From Tritrichomonas musculus (taxonomy: Eukaryota > Parabasalia > Tritrichomonadida > Tritrichomonadidae), in assembly GCA_039105265.1 (NCBI GenBank), contig JAPFFF010000001.1, positions 9,858,001 to 9,922,000 on the forward strand: 64,000 nt of DNA, written 5' to 3'. This document shows positions 1 to 12,600 of the stretch, piece after piece. The notes under the pieces are model-generated. The model had not been told where the DNA came from, searched no databases, and worked only from the letters and a program-made list of their open reading frames with translations. Within the stretch, counting starts at the first letter, position 1. Every line of letters starts with the position of its first letter. The position numbers were made by a program, and so were the translations under genes.

Positions 1-249
1 TTTGACCTTTAACTGAGTAAAACGGTCAATCATTTAATTGAATTTTTCTATAAATTTTTTTTGATAAGTTTAATTTTTATTATATCGAAAAGAGCTAAAG
101 ATAAAAAAATAATTTTATTTGTGGGAATTTATTTAAAAAGAATATGGAAAAGTATTTATAATTGCCAAATATAATTTTGATGGTCGATAAGATACAGAAA
201 TGAAATATGTACATTATTTTGAGTTATCGAAATCTTTATATGTTCAAAG

Positions 250-501
250 AAGATCTGTAATAACGCATAATTGCGACAAAATTCCTAAAATACTCTCAAC
301 TGAAAAAAATTTGTTATGAAGAAGCCATTAAATATTTAGTGATTTGGATCTCAAGAAAAAATATTACATTTCATTCAAATGCGGATAACATTTTTGCTAA
401 ATTATTATACAAAATTAATGAAGAATTCAAATTCCTTCTGAAACCGAAATACGATTAAGTATTATAAATTTTTCAGATCAAATTAATGATGCAATCTACT
501 A

Positions 502-537
<36 letters not shown>

Positions 538-1181
538 AAAATAAAAATAAAAATAAACCTCTTTCATTAATAATTGATTGGTTTAAACGCAAAAATTCTT
601 TTTTTACCAAATCAATTACATCATTTCGGTTTAGAAAAGTGTTATAATGAAACTGGTGAAGAAATCTCAAAAATTATTAGTGATAAAGCTATTCGTATTT
701 CAAATAGTGGAGGCAAACAAGTTTCGGTTTGCACCGATAATTTTTCAGGAAACATCACCCTTAAGATTAAAAAAAAACCTTTTTGTGCTCTGAGATTAAG
801 TAACAAAAATTATATTCACATGCTATATATGTGCCATCCATTAAATCTAGCTATAAAAGACGTTTTTATTAGCACATTTATTATAGTCAAAGAAAAAGTT
901 ATTCAATTAATTCTTTATTTTAATGAAATATCAAAAATGATTGAATACTTGTCAAAAGTTTCATAATTCAAAGAAGTTCGTTGGTTCTCACTTTTTTATT
1001 GCGTTTCTCATATAATTGATCAATTGAATATTTAAATATTAAATTCCAAAATCAATTTGTTTGGGAATACATATTTTCAATTCTTAAAACTTTAGAAATT
1101 TTTATGAAAATATTAGAAAATGATTGTGGATTCAATTGTGATGTTTATTCAAACTTTCAAAACACTTTGAATGAAAATTCA
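250..1181 (+). pseudogene. decayed hAT-family DNA transposase
   Basis: Fragments of a hAT transposase are readable in more than one frame. The clearest open stretch (574-966) contains a TDNFSGN motif followed about 35 residues later by MCHPLNLAIKD, which matches the hAT core (acidic residue with Asn, then C-x-H-x-L-N-L). Just past a stop at 964-966 the same frame continues with RWFSLFYC, matching the conserved Trp region. Upstream, about 300-480, a Trp-Ile / Phe-rich stretch resembles the hAT segment before the core. A 30-plus A run at about 501-535 lies inside it. Similarity ends near 1181, where minus-strand coding of another transposase begins. It is clearly non-functional (several stops and frame changes) and no terminal repeats were identified. 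Confidence 0.6.
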
Positions 1182-1758
1182 TAGGCGTTCCACATGTTTG
1201 CCGCCTTGCACTTAGTCAGTAAATCATGTTTTCTGTTATAAAAATTTTTAATGACACCCAGTTTGCAGCATTGTCTCCTGGCTTCTGTTAATGATTGAGG
1301 ATTTTTTAAATTAATGTTTTTTCATGTACAAAAGTGATATATCCATTTTTCAGATGGAACATATGGTTCTAACATATCTATCACTCGTTATTTACGTTAC
1401 ATAATCGAAAAATTTCAATAGCAGGAGAATATCTTTCAAATTTCATGTCATATGCAAATTGAACAGCCTCTATCGTTTTCAAAGAGCTCAAATCTAAATG
1501 ACATTCTTAGACTTTTTCAAAAAATTTTAGATCGTCAACTTCTCTAATGTATTGGATACCCTCACCTTTAGAAATGCTTGATTCCCAGTGATTTCCGTTC
1601 ACAGTAGTACGAATTGCTGCATATATAGCATGATTTGAAAAATTGAAGCTGGCTGAAATTTCAGCTTTTGTACTTCCAAATGATTTCATATCACAAATAT
1701 CTAATTGAATTTTGGACAAAACTTGAGATTCAAGATTTGTCCAATGAAATAAGCTCAT
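1182..1758 (-). pseudogene. decayed pogo/Tc1-mariner-like transposase, N-terminal part
   Basis: An 83-residue open frame (1758 to 1507) has a helix-turn-helix look (STKAEISASFNFSNHAIYAA) followed by NHWESSISKGEG and DDLKFFEKV. After a stop, reading resumes with LKTIEAVQFAYDMKFERYSP, then after frame changes with NPQSLTEARRQCC and finally MWNAYE near 1182. The order (HTH, second DNA-binding helix set with the EARR motif, then a W/F-N-x-D/Y-E site) resembles the N-terminal half of pogo-like (DDE_1, CENP-B-type) transposases. The catalytic half is absent because the hAT fragment abuts at about 1181. Family assignment is from remembered motif order and is moderate. Confidence 0.5.
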
Positions 1759-2104
1759 TTAAAATACCAAAACAATTAATATTTAATTTAAAACAGTCAC
1801 TGATTGTAAAATTTTCTCAAAATAGTCTTTCACACTCAGTTTTATAAGAGATGCGGACGCTGACTTCACTAAAATTTGGAATTATTAAAATACTTATATC
1901 TTTTGAAATAAAAGAATAAATATATAATATACTTATTACATGTTATTTTATAATATTTAAATATTTATATAAATCTACTTATAAGTCGAGATGCTAGATA
2001 TTGATGTCTAAAAATTCAATTTAAATCATCCGTTGAAAAACAGCTATCTCGACATATGGGCAATGCATGAAAACAAAATGTATATTACATAAAATTATAT
2101 TATA

Positions 2105-4000
2105 CCGTTAAAATTTTATATACATTTATTTTCGCGTGGTGTAAAATTTACGTTAAGAAAATTCAATGAATTGTTCAGAAAAAATTTGAGAGTGAAAAAT
2201 TTTTGGCTATTCAAAAAAAGACAATTCTTTTTTTAGCCTCTCAATTCTTTTAAAACTTGATCAAAATTTTACGTTTATTTCCGTTTATTATTTTTTTATG
2301 ATTAAAAATGCGATATTTTGAAAGATATAAACTAAGTTTTTTAATTTGTCCCTTCTTATCGTCCTCTCAAATTTGAATAAAGCTAAATATTTTTTTTTAA
2401 GTTATTAAGGCATGAATACCTTCATTCATTTCAGGTCGAGGCTCCCGCTATTACCTTAACCAATTGGGCTTAGCCCTCGAAGGCTCCCAAAGCTATTTAA
2501 AAGGTATTTTTCCTGAATAAAAAACTTTTTTATATTCTTTTTTTTTATTTTCATCTTCTCAAAATTGAAAGATATGGTATTTTAAAAAAAATAATTTGTC
2601 CCTACTTATCGTCCTACTTTCTGAAGACTCATAGAAAATTTGAATTAAAAACTCTCAATTTTTTTGTGAATAAGGTAATAATTAAAAAACTTAGTTTAAT
2701 TGTTGTCAAAGATTATCCTTTTGTATTTATGATATATACCAATATTAGATTTTTTAGCTATGTTTATTTCAACTAGTCAAAAAATGGAATTATATCATAT
2801 CTTAAAAAACTTTTTATATGATCAATATAAATAGCCCATATCTATTTCACTTATGATTAACAGATGCTGCTCTATATAAAAGTTGTGCCATATTTTGAAA
2901 ATATGATTTTATCTTTTCGTTTATCTCAAAAAGTTCATACAAAAAATCATATAAATCAACTTTTTTTCAATGATTTTAAGGAATTCGGCAGCATAATTCC
3001 TACATTAAAAAATACTCATGATTGTTTATCAATAGCTTGAGTAAGAACAGATTTTATTTTTTGATCGTTTATAATTTTTTTTTTAAATTTTTTTTCTGCT
3101 TAAACCGTGTTTAAAAAAGTAAAATGTTAATTATATTTTATAATAAATATATTTATTTAATTATTTTCATATTTAATGCATTTTTTCACATACTTTTCAA
3201 TCAAATTTTTTTAAAATTTTTGATAACTCTAAAAATTTTATAAAATTTGATTGAAAAATGTTGAATTTAAAAGGAAAAAAATAAGTTTTTTATTTAGAAC
3301 ATAAAGTATTCTTTGTTTATGAAGAAGATTGAATATCATAAAGAAAATTTTAGAGATTATAATTCTATTGAAATTAAAATGAAAAAAAAAATGAGATAAA
3401 ATAAGCCAAAAAAGGAAAAAACAGGTACAAAGAATAAAATATGTAAAATCCTATGAGATTTTTATTAAAAAATTTGGAGATACGAGTTTTGAATGTGGGT
3501 TAAGAAATATGAGCTAAGTATGCGACAAAATCCAAATTATATTGAGCGATATCTAATAAAATTCTTGAGATTCTTTAAAAATTAAAGGTAAATTCTGTTT
3601 GAGAAAAAAAAAATCGAAAATAATTGAAAAAAATGTCAAACTGGTAAGAGATACGATTTGATTCGAATGAACTTGAAGTTAATTGGTCTAATATTGAGCC
3701 TAAAGATCTAAAATCAGGGAAAACTTGATCTGTTTGTCTATTGTAAAAATAATGAAAATACGATCACTCTTTCAAATTTGAATTAATGACGGTTTTTGTG
3801 AAATTAAAAAAAAATAATGAATATTTATTTTCTTTAAATTATTTCATAAAAAAGAATAAATTAAAGATAAAAAGATCCAAAAAAACCTTCACTATCAATT
3901 TTTTGAGAATGACAATTCTTTATTGAAAGAATTGAGAGCAAAATTTTTTTAACGTAAATTTTACACCACGGGAAAATAAATGCCTATAAAATTTTAACGG
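2105..4000. mobile_element. non-coding DNA transposon with inverted termini (possible Tc1/mariner-type)
   Basis: The left end (2105-2157, beginning CCGTTAAAATTTTAT) is repeated inverted at 3948-4000 with only a few differences, including the shared GTGGTGTAAAATTTACGTTAA. The flanks are TA on both sides (2103-2104 and 4001-4002), compatible with a TA duplication, although the surrounding sequence is so AT-rich that this is weak. Interior: about 1.8 kb of AT-rich sequence without a credible ORF, plus one GC-richer patch at 2434-2491 that includes the small hairpin GGGC-TTA-GCCC (2466-2476). Probably non-autonomous. Confidence 0.6.
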
Positions 4001-6331
4001 TATTATTATATTTACTATAAACTTTAATTTTGTGAAAATTACATTTATTATGAGAAAAATGTATTTTAATTAATTTTTTTGATTTTTTTATTTATTATGA
4101 GAAAAAAAAAGAGGTATTCATGTAGAGAAATTGACGAAATATTGTAATTTTGATCATTATTTCTTTATTTTTATTTTTAAACTAAGATTGTACTTTAATG
4201 AATAAGAATTTTATACTCCTATTTTTGAGATATTTCTATTTTTATTTTTCTGAAATAAAAATGGCTTTATATTTGAGAGGCAGTATAATTTTTTTATATA
4301 AAAATTGATGTAATATAGATATATATTTATATTTGTTTTATTTTTAATTATTATATATATATTCAAATAATATATTAATATTTATATGTTTATATTATAT
4401 TTTATTTCTAAAGATATACATGTTTATATTTCATTTTATTTTTAAAAAATTTTTAACTTTTTCAGTTATTATATTGTTTTATTGAAATAATAAACTTTTT
4501 GTATCCTAGTAATATTTTTATTTAAACATTATTATAATTTATATTTATGATTGATATTAATATTTAAATACAATATATATTTTATATTTAAAATTTATAT
4601 AATATATTAAATAGATAAATTAACAAAAAAAAAAATGAAAAATTCAATTAAACGATGATTTTAAATTGAATTTCTAAATATATTAGTTGGTTTGTATTGT
4701 GATTGTTTTTTGGTTTTCAATATATTAAATATTAAAATTAATTTTATAAAATGGCAAATAATAATTTGACTGAATAGAAAATATTTTTTTAATATTTTTA
4801 TGAAGATGAGTAAATTTATATTTTTCAAGAATCATTTCACTAATAACTTCACTTCACCGAAAATAATCATCTCACATCACTAAAATAATAATAACGTACA
4901 TAAATACGATGAAAAATAGTTCAAAATAATACAAAATATTAATTACATTTTTCTTTAAAATGAGAGTATAAAGTAACTTATTTGCATAATAAAATTTATT
5001 TAAATATATATTATTATTATAATGTAAAATTAATGCATTATTATTTCGTAAAGCAATTGAGAAATAAGTCATTTTCTAATATTTTTTATGCAAAATTGTT
5101 TTTTAATCTATATATGGCTAGTAATTTTGAAATAAAACAGATAATATATTTTATAAATAAAGTATAAAATATTATTAATGATTAGTATTTCATAAATATT
5201 TTATTTGACTCGAGATATAAACGAAATATCATTTTTTTAATGGTTTTTAAATTCTCAACATCCATTAAAACCAATTATGGCAAATGCCAGTATTTAATAT
5301 ATAGAAGTAAAAAATCTTAATATTTTTTTATAAGATAAAATATTCATTCAATAAAACTAAAAATAAAAAAATCAAATAACGAGTTTTCACTTCACATGAA
5401 TACCTCTAAAAAAAATGTATTTTTTTTGATTTACATCATAGAACTAATATTTTTGATTCATTCACTCTTATATAGTTTTGATACTTGCTATAATAAAAAT
5501 ATTTCTAATTAATGATATTGATAAATTCCTATGATTCAGATGTGGAGATCGATTTTTGTAATAGTTTTTCCGATCAATTTTTTAGTTCAGAAAATTTATT
5601 TTATTTTGAATATAATTGAAGCATCAATTTAATATTTGAATTAATCCATTTTATTTTGAGAGAATAGTTAAATAAATCATTATCTTTTTAATTAATATTG
5701 AAAGGTGATAATAATATTTGATATATAAATTTTAAATTAAATAAATAATAATAATTTAAAAAAATTAATAATTTTTTTTAGTACTTTTTTATATAAAATC
5801 TGCTAAATTTTTTTTCTCATTTTTTAAAAAATTGAAAATTGAATACTTTTTCATCCAATTTTGAAGTTATGTGGATTATGAATGATATAAATATTTTTAA
5901 ATAACATATAAAATAAAAATATAACATTTTTATCATTTTAAACGCAAAAATAAGAGATTTATTAGTCAATTTATCTATTTCAATAGTTTACGAAGAGATA
6001 AAATATTTTCAATAGTTTACATATTTATTTCTCAGAAAAAAAAATGTAATATTCCACAGCTGCATCGGCGGAACGAAATTTAATAAAATTAATATATTTT
6101 TATCCTTATAAAAAATAATGATTGTATACCAATTTTGGAGAGAATCTATTTCACTTCACCGCGTCAGCACCTCTGTTTTATATGAAGATGAAAAAAATTC
6201 AATAAATTTTCTCAAATATTTTGAAAGCTTTTCTCAATTGGTGAAATGTCAATATATATAGTGTGAAAGGCCATTCCAATGATGGTAAGAAGTTCCATAA
6301 TTTTATGAACAACTAGGTTATTAATACGCTG
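4001..6331. other. AT-rich spacer without recognisable genes
   Basis: Very AT-rich. Open frames here (for example at 4872-5167) are short, low-complexity Asn/Tyr/Ile runs on both strands and look like chance. A 13-15 bp motif (AGAGGTATTCATGT) at about 4110 recurs inverted at about 5394, possibly ends of another old element, but the repeat is too short to be sure. Confidence 0.4.
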
Positions 6332-6948
6332 TTAAGGTACAAATCTCATACGTTAAAAATTGAAATAAAGCACGTTAAAATTTTAAGGAAAGTACTCTCA
6401 CAGAAAAAGTTTAAATTTCAATTGGTGTCAGATTTTGATTTCTAAACTTTATTTTTTATATTATTCAATTGTAAAATTTTTTATTTATGTTTTATATAAC
6501 ATGTCAAAAAATTAAATAAATATCAAAAAAAAAAAAAAAAAAAAAGGGAATACTTATCGCCCCCGATACTTATTGACCCCGGAGGTTAAGGTCAATATTG
6601 ACCTTATATCGTACATCAGAAAAAAAAGTTCGAAACTTTTTTGCACTTTTGCAAAAAATACCATGAATAGCTTTAAAATAATAAAATGATGGCGTAAAAA
6701 ATACTTTTGGTTGACTGTTTATTTAGTAGATGCTTAAAATAAAGACCAAAATCGAATTATAAAAAAAAATCGTTTATTATTTTTTTTACTCGAAAAAATG
6801 TGAAAAAAGCATGAGTAGCTACTCATGGTATTTTTTGCAAAAGTGCAAAAAAGTTTCGAACTTTTTTTTCTGATGTACGATACAAGGTCAATATTGACCT
6901 TAACCTCCGGGGTCAATAAGTATCGGGGGCGATAAGTATTCCCCCCCC

Positions 6949-6983
<35 letters not shown>

Positions 6984-7015
6984 CGGTTGGGTAACGTATG
7001 AGATTTGTACCTTAA
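6332..7015. mobile_element. outer MITE-like inverted-repeat element
   Basis: A 24-bp sequence (TTAAGGTACAAATCTCATACGTTA) at 6332-6355 is repeated exactly in inverted orientation at 6992-7015. No ORF lies inside. A second element with its own, longer terminal repeats (6546-6943) sits within it, flanked by A-rich runs on both sides. No clear target duplication was found for the outer pair. Confidence 0.6.
6546..6943. mobile_element. inner MITE with ~120-bp terminal inverted repeats
   Basis: The left arm starts GGGAATACTTATCGCCCCCG and runs through the GGTCAATATTGACC palindrome to about 6670. The right arm (about 6815-6943) is its near-perfect reverse complement. The core is under 150 bp and non-coding. 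Both sides carry poly-A (6528-6545 and about 6950-6980), so on this strand the element lies between two A-runs. The arms are near-identical, suggesting a young copy or a stable fold-back. Confidence 0.75.
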
Positions 7016-7355
7016 GATCTGTGCAAATTGGTTTTTTGGATTGGGGAGTAGTATTCCCTTTCAAAAAGTGAATTTTCTAATTTTGTAACGTTTTCCAGTT
7101 TTCCAACCAAACTGTAACAATATAATATTCAAATTGAGGCTTGAAAATAACACAAAACATATTGAAATAAGCTTTCATTGAATTTTTGTATATAATATAT
7201 ATAATATATATTATTTCAAAAATGTACGATTAGAATTTTAAAAAATATGGATAATTATACCAAGTTTAAGAAATGTAAATTTATTCAGGAACTTAATTTA
7301 TGTTGTAATATTTGAAAATTGAAATTATCTTATTCTAACAATTATTTGAACAAGC

Positions 7356-9121
7356 CTATAACTCGTCATTGTTTTCATCTGATAATCGCATTTTAAGACT
7401 CTTTGCTAAATTCTTAATTTCATAATAAGTTTGATTTAAATATTCATAGCTTAAAGAGCTCATTTTTCCTTTATAGTATTTTGTCGATAGATCATTATAT
7501 GTTTCTTTTTGCTGATCGGTAACGTGAACAGCAGCTTCAACCTTCCCTTTTTCTAATTTAGAGAAAAATGAGTCAAGTCTTATCATTAGATCATTAATTT
7601 GAACCAAAATTTTCGATTTTTCTTGCCTCTTCTTCTCAATACGCCAATATTCAATGACCAATTTAGCTTGTTCTCTATATTCTTTTTCGAATCCGTAATT
7701 TTTTTTAAATTTTATTGGATAGCAAACATTTGAACTATCATAGTATCCATCTTTTGATTTGCACCATTCAATACTTTGAATTGAAAGTGATGATGGCGAC
7801 ATTTCGAATTTGCCATAACCACTTTCACCTTCTTCATATGTAATATTTGAAATATTGACTAGGTTAGTTGTTGAAATTATTGGCGAAAGACCTTCAGGAG
7901 TAGAAGCATCATCAGAATAAAGTAAAACATGATCGCATCCTTTCGATTCATATTCATAAATAATCCTATTGCACTTAGAACCACGTATACAATAATCATT
8001 TTGTTTTTGACATTGAAGAGTAATATTGGATGGTGGACGTTTATAAACAAAAGATGGTGTGAATTTAGAGCTATCTGAACTTTGCAAAGAAAAGTAAACA
8101 CCACCAAGTGCAATTGCTTCATTTGGATTTAGTTCTCTTTTAATATTTGAGCAGTTCGTTGCTGATTTAACAATATCCAAAATGAATGGATATTTTGATG
8201 CTCCACCAATTATCTGTACTTCTTGAATTGCCGATCCATTGCTGATACTAGACAAATCGTTAGCTCTATCTGCGGCACGTTTAATAAGATTGAACAAACC
8301 ATTGGTTACATTTTGAATATTTTTGACAACCTTATTAATATCAGATTCACTTTGAAGAAGTTTTTCTGCCTTTTTCAGTGATATATTAAGATTATCAGAG
8401 AGGGCTTTTCTAAACCAATATCCACCAACATTTTCACTCCAAAAATATGAATTTTCACTTGCAACTGCTTTATCTCCATCAATATAAAAATGAAAACCAT
8501 AAGCTTTTGAAGTTGTTCCACCGATATCAACAAAGAGGACATTTCTGGCATCTGAAATTCCTCTTGAATCTTTGAACCTATGTGCACGAGTAGCTGAATA
8601 TTGCACTCCAATTACATCATTATCTTCCAATAGAAATGATAGTGGAATCCTATAGAAATGACAAACTGTTGAAATAACATATCTTTGTTCAGGAGTCCAG
8701 TAATGCGGAATAACAATTGAGATTGGACCTGTAATACTAAGTCTTTCAATCAAATGAGCAAAAGATAATGAAAATGCTTGGAAAGAAGTTATTAAATTAG
8801 TTGTGTTGAGCTTATTTGTATTAGAACGAGCAATTAATCGTGGTATAAACTGAAAGCCGAGAGAAGCATTTTTTTTAAAATTGATAATGCTTGACGATCA
8901 AATTTAATATCTATATCTTCAATTGACTCATTAGTTATTGGCAACTGAATCGGTTTTGATGATTTACATGCAATTGCATTTGGCACAGAAACACCAATTC
9001 CCTCAGTATTAATAATTACTGGGTCACCTTTAAAATTAGCTTTTGCAGCTTTATAATATTCAGTTCCTAAATCGATGGTAAGAAAATCATTAACAATTGC
9101 CAATGCAAAAAGGAGTATCAT
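7356..9121 (-). CDS. GRP170/Lhs1-like ER-lumen Hsp70, split by one frameshift
   Basis: This is an Hsp70-superfamily chaperone of the large ER type (GRP170/HYOU1/Lhs1). It starts at the ATG at 9121 with a hydrophobic signal peptide (MILLFALAIV), followed by the first phosphate motif FLTIDLGTEYYK. The second phosphate-type motif is VLFVDIGGTTSKAYG, and the adenosine-type motif is VQIIGGASKYP followed by NPNEAIALGG. A Lys/Glu-rich helical C-terminal lid precedes a terminal NDEL, a KDEL-type ER-retrieval signal. Total about 589 residues, shorter than typical GRP170. The reading frame is broken once: 9121-8834 is open, then the frame shifts at an A8 run (8871-8878 on the plus strand) and continues without stops to 7356. 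All family motifs lie in frame on either side, so this is either a recent mutation or a homopolymer sequencing error. It is divergent from the kinase at 9642. ER chaperone function is inferred from family, signal peptide and NDEL. Confidence 0.8.
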
Positions 9122-9641
9122 GGGATACTTTTACCTAAAAAATGGTCACTTCATGTATTATTTGAAATTTTGAATAAATCTAAATTTTCACTTATTGTAA
9201 TGTTATCTTGTGAATAAACAGAATATTGATGCTTTGAAAATATAGTAGAAAAAAAATAAAATTTTAAGGTTCTCCTTCCCAAAAAAAATGTAAATTATTC
9301 AATATTGAATTAACTCATAGAATAAATAATTCAATAGAGCATTTTTCGAAAAAAGTTTTGGTGAAAAATAAAAAAAATATGGCCTCAACGATTAAATCTT
9401 ATTTCATTCAAAATTTTACTGATTAGTTAATTCTATGATTTCTATCTGTAAAAAAACAAAATCGATAAGATTCCATAAAAATATTTTTATTCAATCATTT
9501 GAAATATATATCTATATAAATTTCATATTTTAATTCATTTTTAAAAACGATATTTATGTATATTTTATTTGTGAAATCTCATTGAATTTAATCTTTTGAA
9601 TTTGAAAGGAGAACCTTAAAATTTTCATTGAAAAATTTAAG
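9122..9641. promoter_or_regulatory. divergent intergenic region with a ~20-bp inverted repeat
   Basis: This 520-bp spacer separates two divergent genes. The sequence AAGGAGAACCTTAAAATTTT at 9606-9625 occurs as its reverse complement at 9257-9276. The right copy directly abuts TCATT (9625-9629), which fits the trichomonad initiator consensus TCA-Py-A/T about 13-17 nt before the kinase ATG at 9642. The repeats may be paired promoter elements, or the ends of a ~370-bp MITE that supplies the kinase promoter. The sequence cannot decide. Confidence 0.5.
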
Positions 9642-12600
9642 ATGAGTGAAAATACACCACAATCACTTATTCTTACTTTAATTTCAAAAGGCAATGAACT
9701 AGCTCTATTAGCAAAAAAAGCATGCATTTTTAGAGCATCTATCACTTATCTTGCACAGCATATACATTCTTTTTTATATGCTCTCAAGCCTCTCGCTCCA
9801 CAAATACATACTGAAAATCAAATTCGTGATCTAAATCGCATTTCAGATTTGTTTACTGCATATGCAAATATTTTATCACATCTTTCGGAATCAAAATGGA
9901 TCCAACCTGCTCTCAATTGGCCATCATTTTATATTTATGATTTTATTTCTGGATTTAGAAACGGCCTTATTAAATTATGCCCAGAATTTGGATTAGATTC
10001 TTCGGAAATATTTTCTTATGACGATCAACAAGATAAAGTAAATAAAATTGCAGATTTAAAATCTCTCAAAAGTTCAGTAGAGAATCTTTTGACCCAAATT
10101 AATGTATCTGATGCGGTTGGCGTTAATCAACAGATCTCAACTAGAATAAAAGAAATATCAAAATTACTCTCAAATGAAATACCTCAAAAGCATAATACCT
10201 CAAAAACTAGGCAACCATCATGTGATTCAATTCCAGTTTTGAATATTCAGCATCGAGTTGAAGAAATGCTCACACAATTCAAGTCAATCAATATCGAAAA
10301 CGATGATCTTTTAATTCATAGTCAAATTGGAATAGGAGGATTTGGTACAGTTAGCAAAGCAACTCGGCTTTCAACGGCAGAAATTGTTGCTGTCAAAGAA
10401 TTAAGATCTGATCGATTAACTACAGGTTCATGGGCTTCATTATATGCTGAAATAGAAACAATGGCATCTGTTCGACATCAATTTGTCTTAGAACTTGTAG
10501 GTGCACACATCACAGAACCATATCGTATTATCACTCGATATTGCCAAGGAAAATCTTTATTTGACAGACTTCATCGGTGTACTCGTCAAGAAACTCCACT
10601 TTCACCAACACGACTTACTATCATTGCATATGAAGTAGCAGTTGGAATAGAACATCTTCATTCATTAGATATTGTACATAGAGATTTAAAGACATTAAAT
10701 ATTCTTCTCGATGAAGAAGGCGATGGTTGTGTTGCAGACTTTGGCCTATCAGGAATGATGAAAGATAATCAAGAACTTTGTGGAGGTGTTGGCACTCCAC
10801 ATTATACGGCTCCTGAAGTTCTTTCACATACACGCTATGGTCCTAAAGTTGATTCATTTTCTTATGGCGTTGTATTATGGGAGATTCTCACAAGAAAGAT
10901 TCCATATGAAAATATGTCACATATGGCAATTTATGAGTTTGTTGTAACACGTGGTTGGCGACTCCAGATACCTAATGAGGCTCCAGGTGGACTTCGACGA
11001 TTAATTACACGTTGTTGGTCGAAAAATCCAAATGATAGGCCAAGCTTCACAGAAATTGTACAACTTTTTGAATCAGGCGATGTTTATTTTCCAAAGAGTG
11101 ACAAATCTCAATTTGATTTTCTCAAGATTAAGAAGATGCGTCGATGTCCTCCATTAGATCTTGAATATGCAATTTCTGTACTTAAGGATCCAAGAAATGA
11201 GTATTTTTCACGTGTTTCGAAGTTTATATACAATCACATTGATGACAAAATACGTATTAAATTAAGAGAATCGAAAATTATTGACTCATTAAAGAATGCA
11301 GATGCTAATATAGGCACTATTCTTCTTCTAGCATCAGCACTATTGGATGAAGAAGAATTTCCAGAGTTTTTTGAAAATGGCGGTTTTTCGATGTTTGAAG
11401 AATGTGTTACAAATACATACTCAAACCAACGACCAATGATGATTTCAGCAGCAGCTATTTTAGGTTTAAAAGTTCCATCGTCGATGCTATCTCAATTGAA
11501 AAAATATTTACCAGATCTGGTTAACTTCATGACAAACAACAAATCACATACTAACAACTACATCGCTCAGTTTCTTACTCGTTTTCCTCTTGATGATTTA
11601 GCTGAGTTCAAAGAAGACATTGCGAAATCACTGCTACAAATAATAGAAAAAGTGGACGATCAAAAAACATTCAATTCTATTGTAGCAGTTTTACCACTCT
11701 GCAAGTCCATCTATAAACTTGAGCAGTTCAGGTCTTTTTATCATCTTTTAAGCCTCAATTTCAACGTCCCTTCAGTCTTCATTGAGACTCTCATTCAAGT
11801 CGACGACAAAGAGAAGCGAGCGGAGCTAATTTTTGCCATTTTGAAGGCCACAGCTACTTCGAATGTGACGAATGTTTTTCTCGATTTCCTTCAGAAATGC
11901 GATCCTGATGAATTGGATCAAGTCTGGCGGTTAGATGACTTTTTCAGAACAATGGATGACCTTTTGAGTCAGAATGACGTTTCAGCTCCACTTTTTCTAT
12001 TGTTCAAAATAGCATCGATAAAGGAAGCGGCGGTTACTTTATCTGATTCAAAGGTGCTTCAAACATTGATTCAAATGAAAGGTTATAAAGTCCAACGGTT
12101 ATCGATACTAACCGTTTTATGTAGCTTTGAAAAATTCTGTACAAACGTCTCCGATTTCGCCGGAATTCTTCAATTGTTGGTCACTTCACTTGGTGACAAA
12201 ATGACCGTTAACAGCGCAATACAACTTATGTGTTCTCTATCGTCGCATAACGTTGGCTGTCAAATTTTGAGCGACAACGGAGTACTTGAATTGTTCTCAC
12301 AACTTTTTCTGAGCTCTTCAGTAGGAGACGTTGTAACGATTCAGACTATTCTTCGAAACGTCGCTCAGCATGGAGGCGAGATTCCTCAGGTGTCTTTGAT
12401 TGTCTCCTGCCTCATGCAGGACATGATTTATCAGCATTCGAAAAAAACGGCCATTTTGGAGACTTTAATTGCGCTTGTTAAAACTGCCCCTTCGAGTGTC
12501 CAAGAACACGATTTACAAAGAATTGTTATTCAACAGTTCACTCAAGAGAAGCCTTTGATAGTTTTGCTGTCTTTACGCTTGTTCGCTGTTTGCGATATGA

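Noticed and set aside
4872-5167. Two small overlapping ORFs
   Set aside because: Low-complexity AT-driven sequence without recognisable domain or initiator context.
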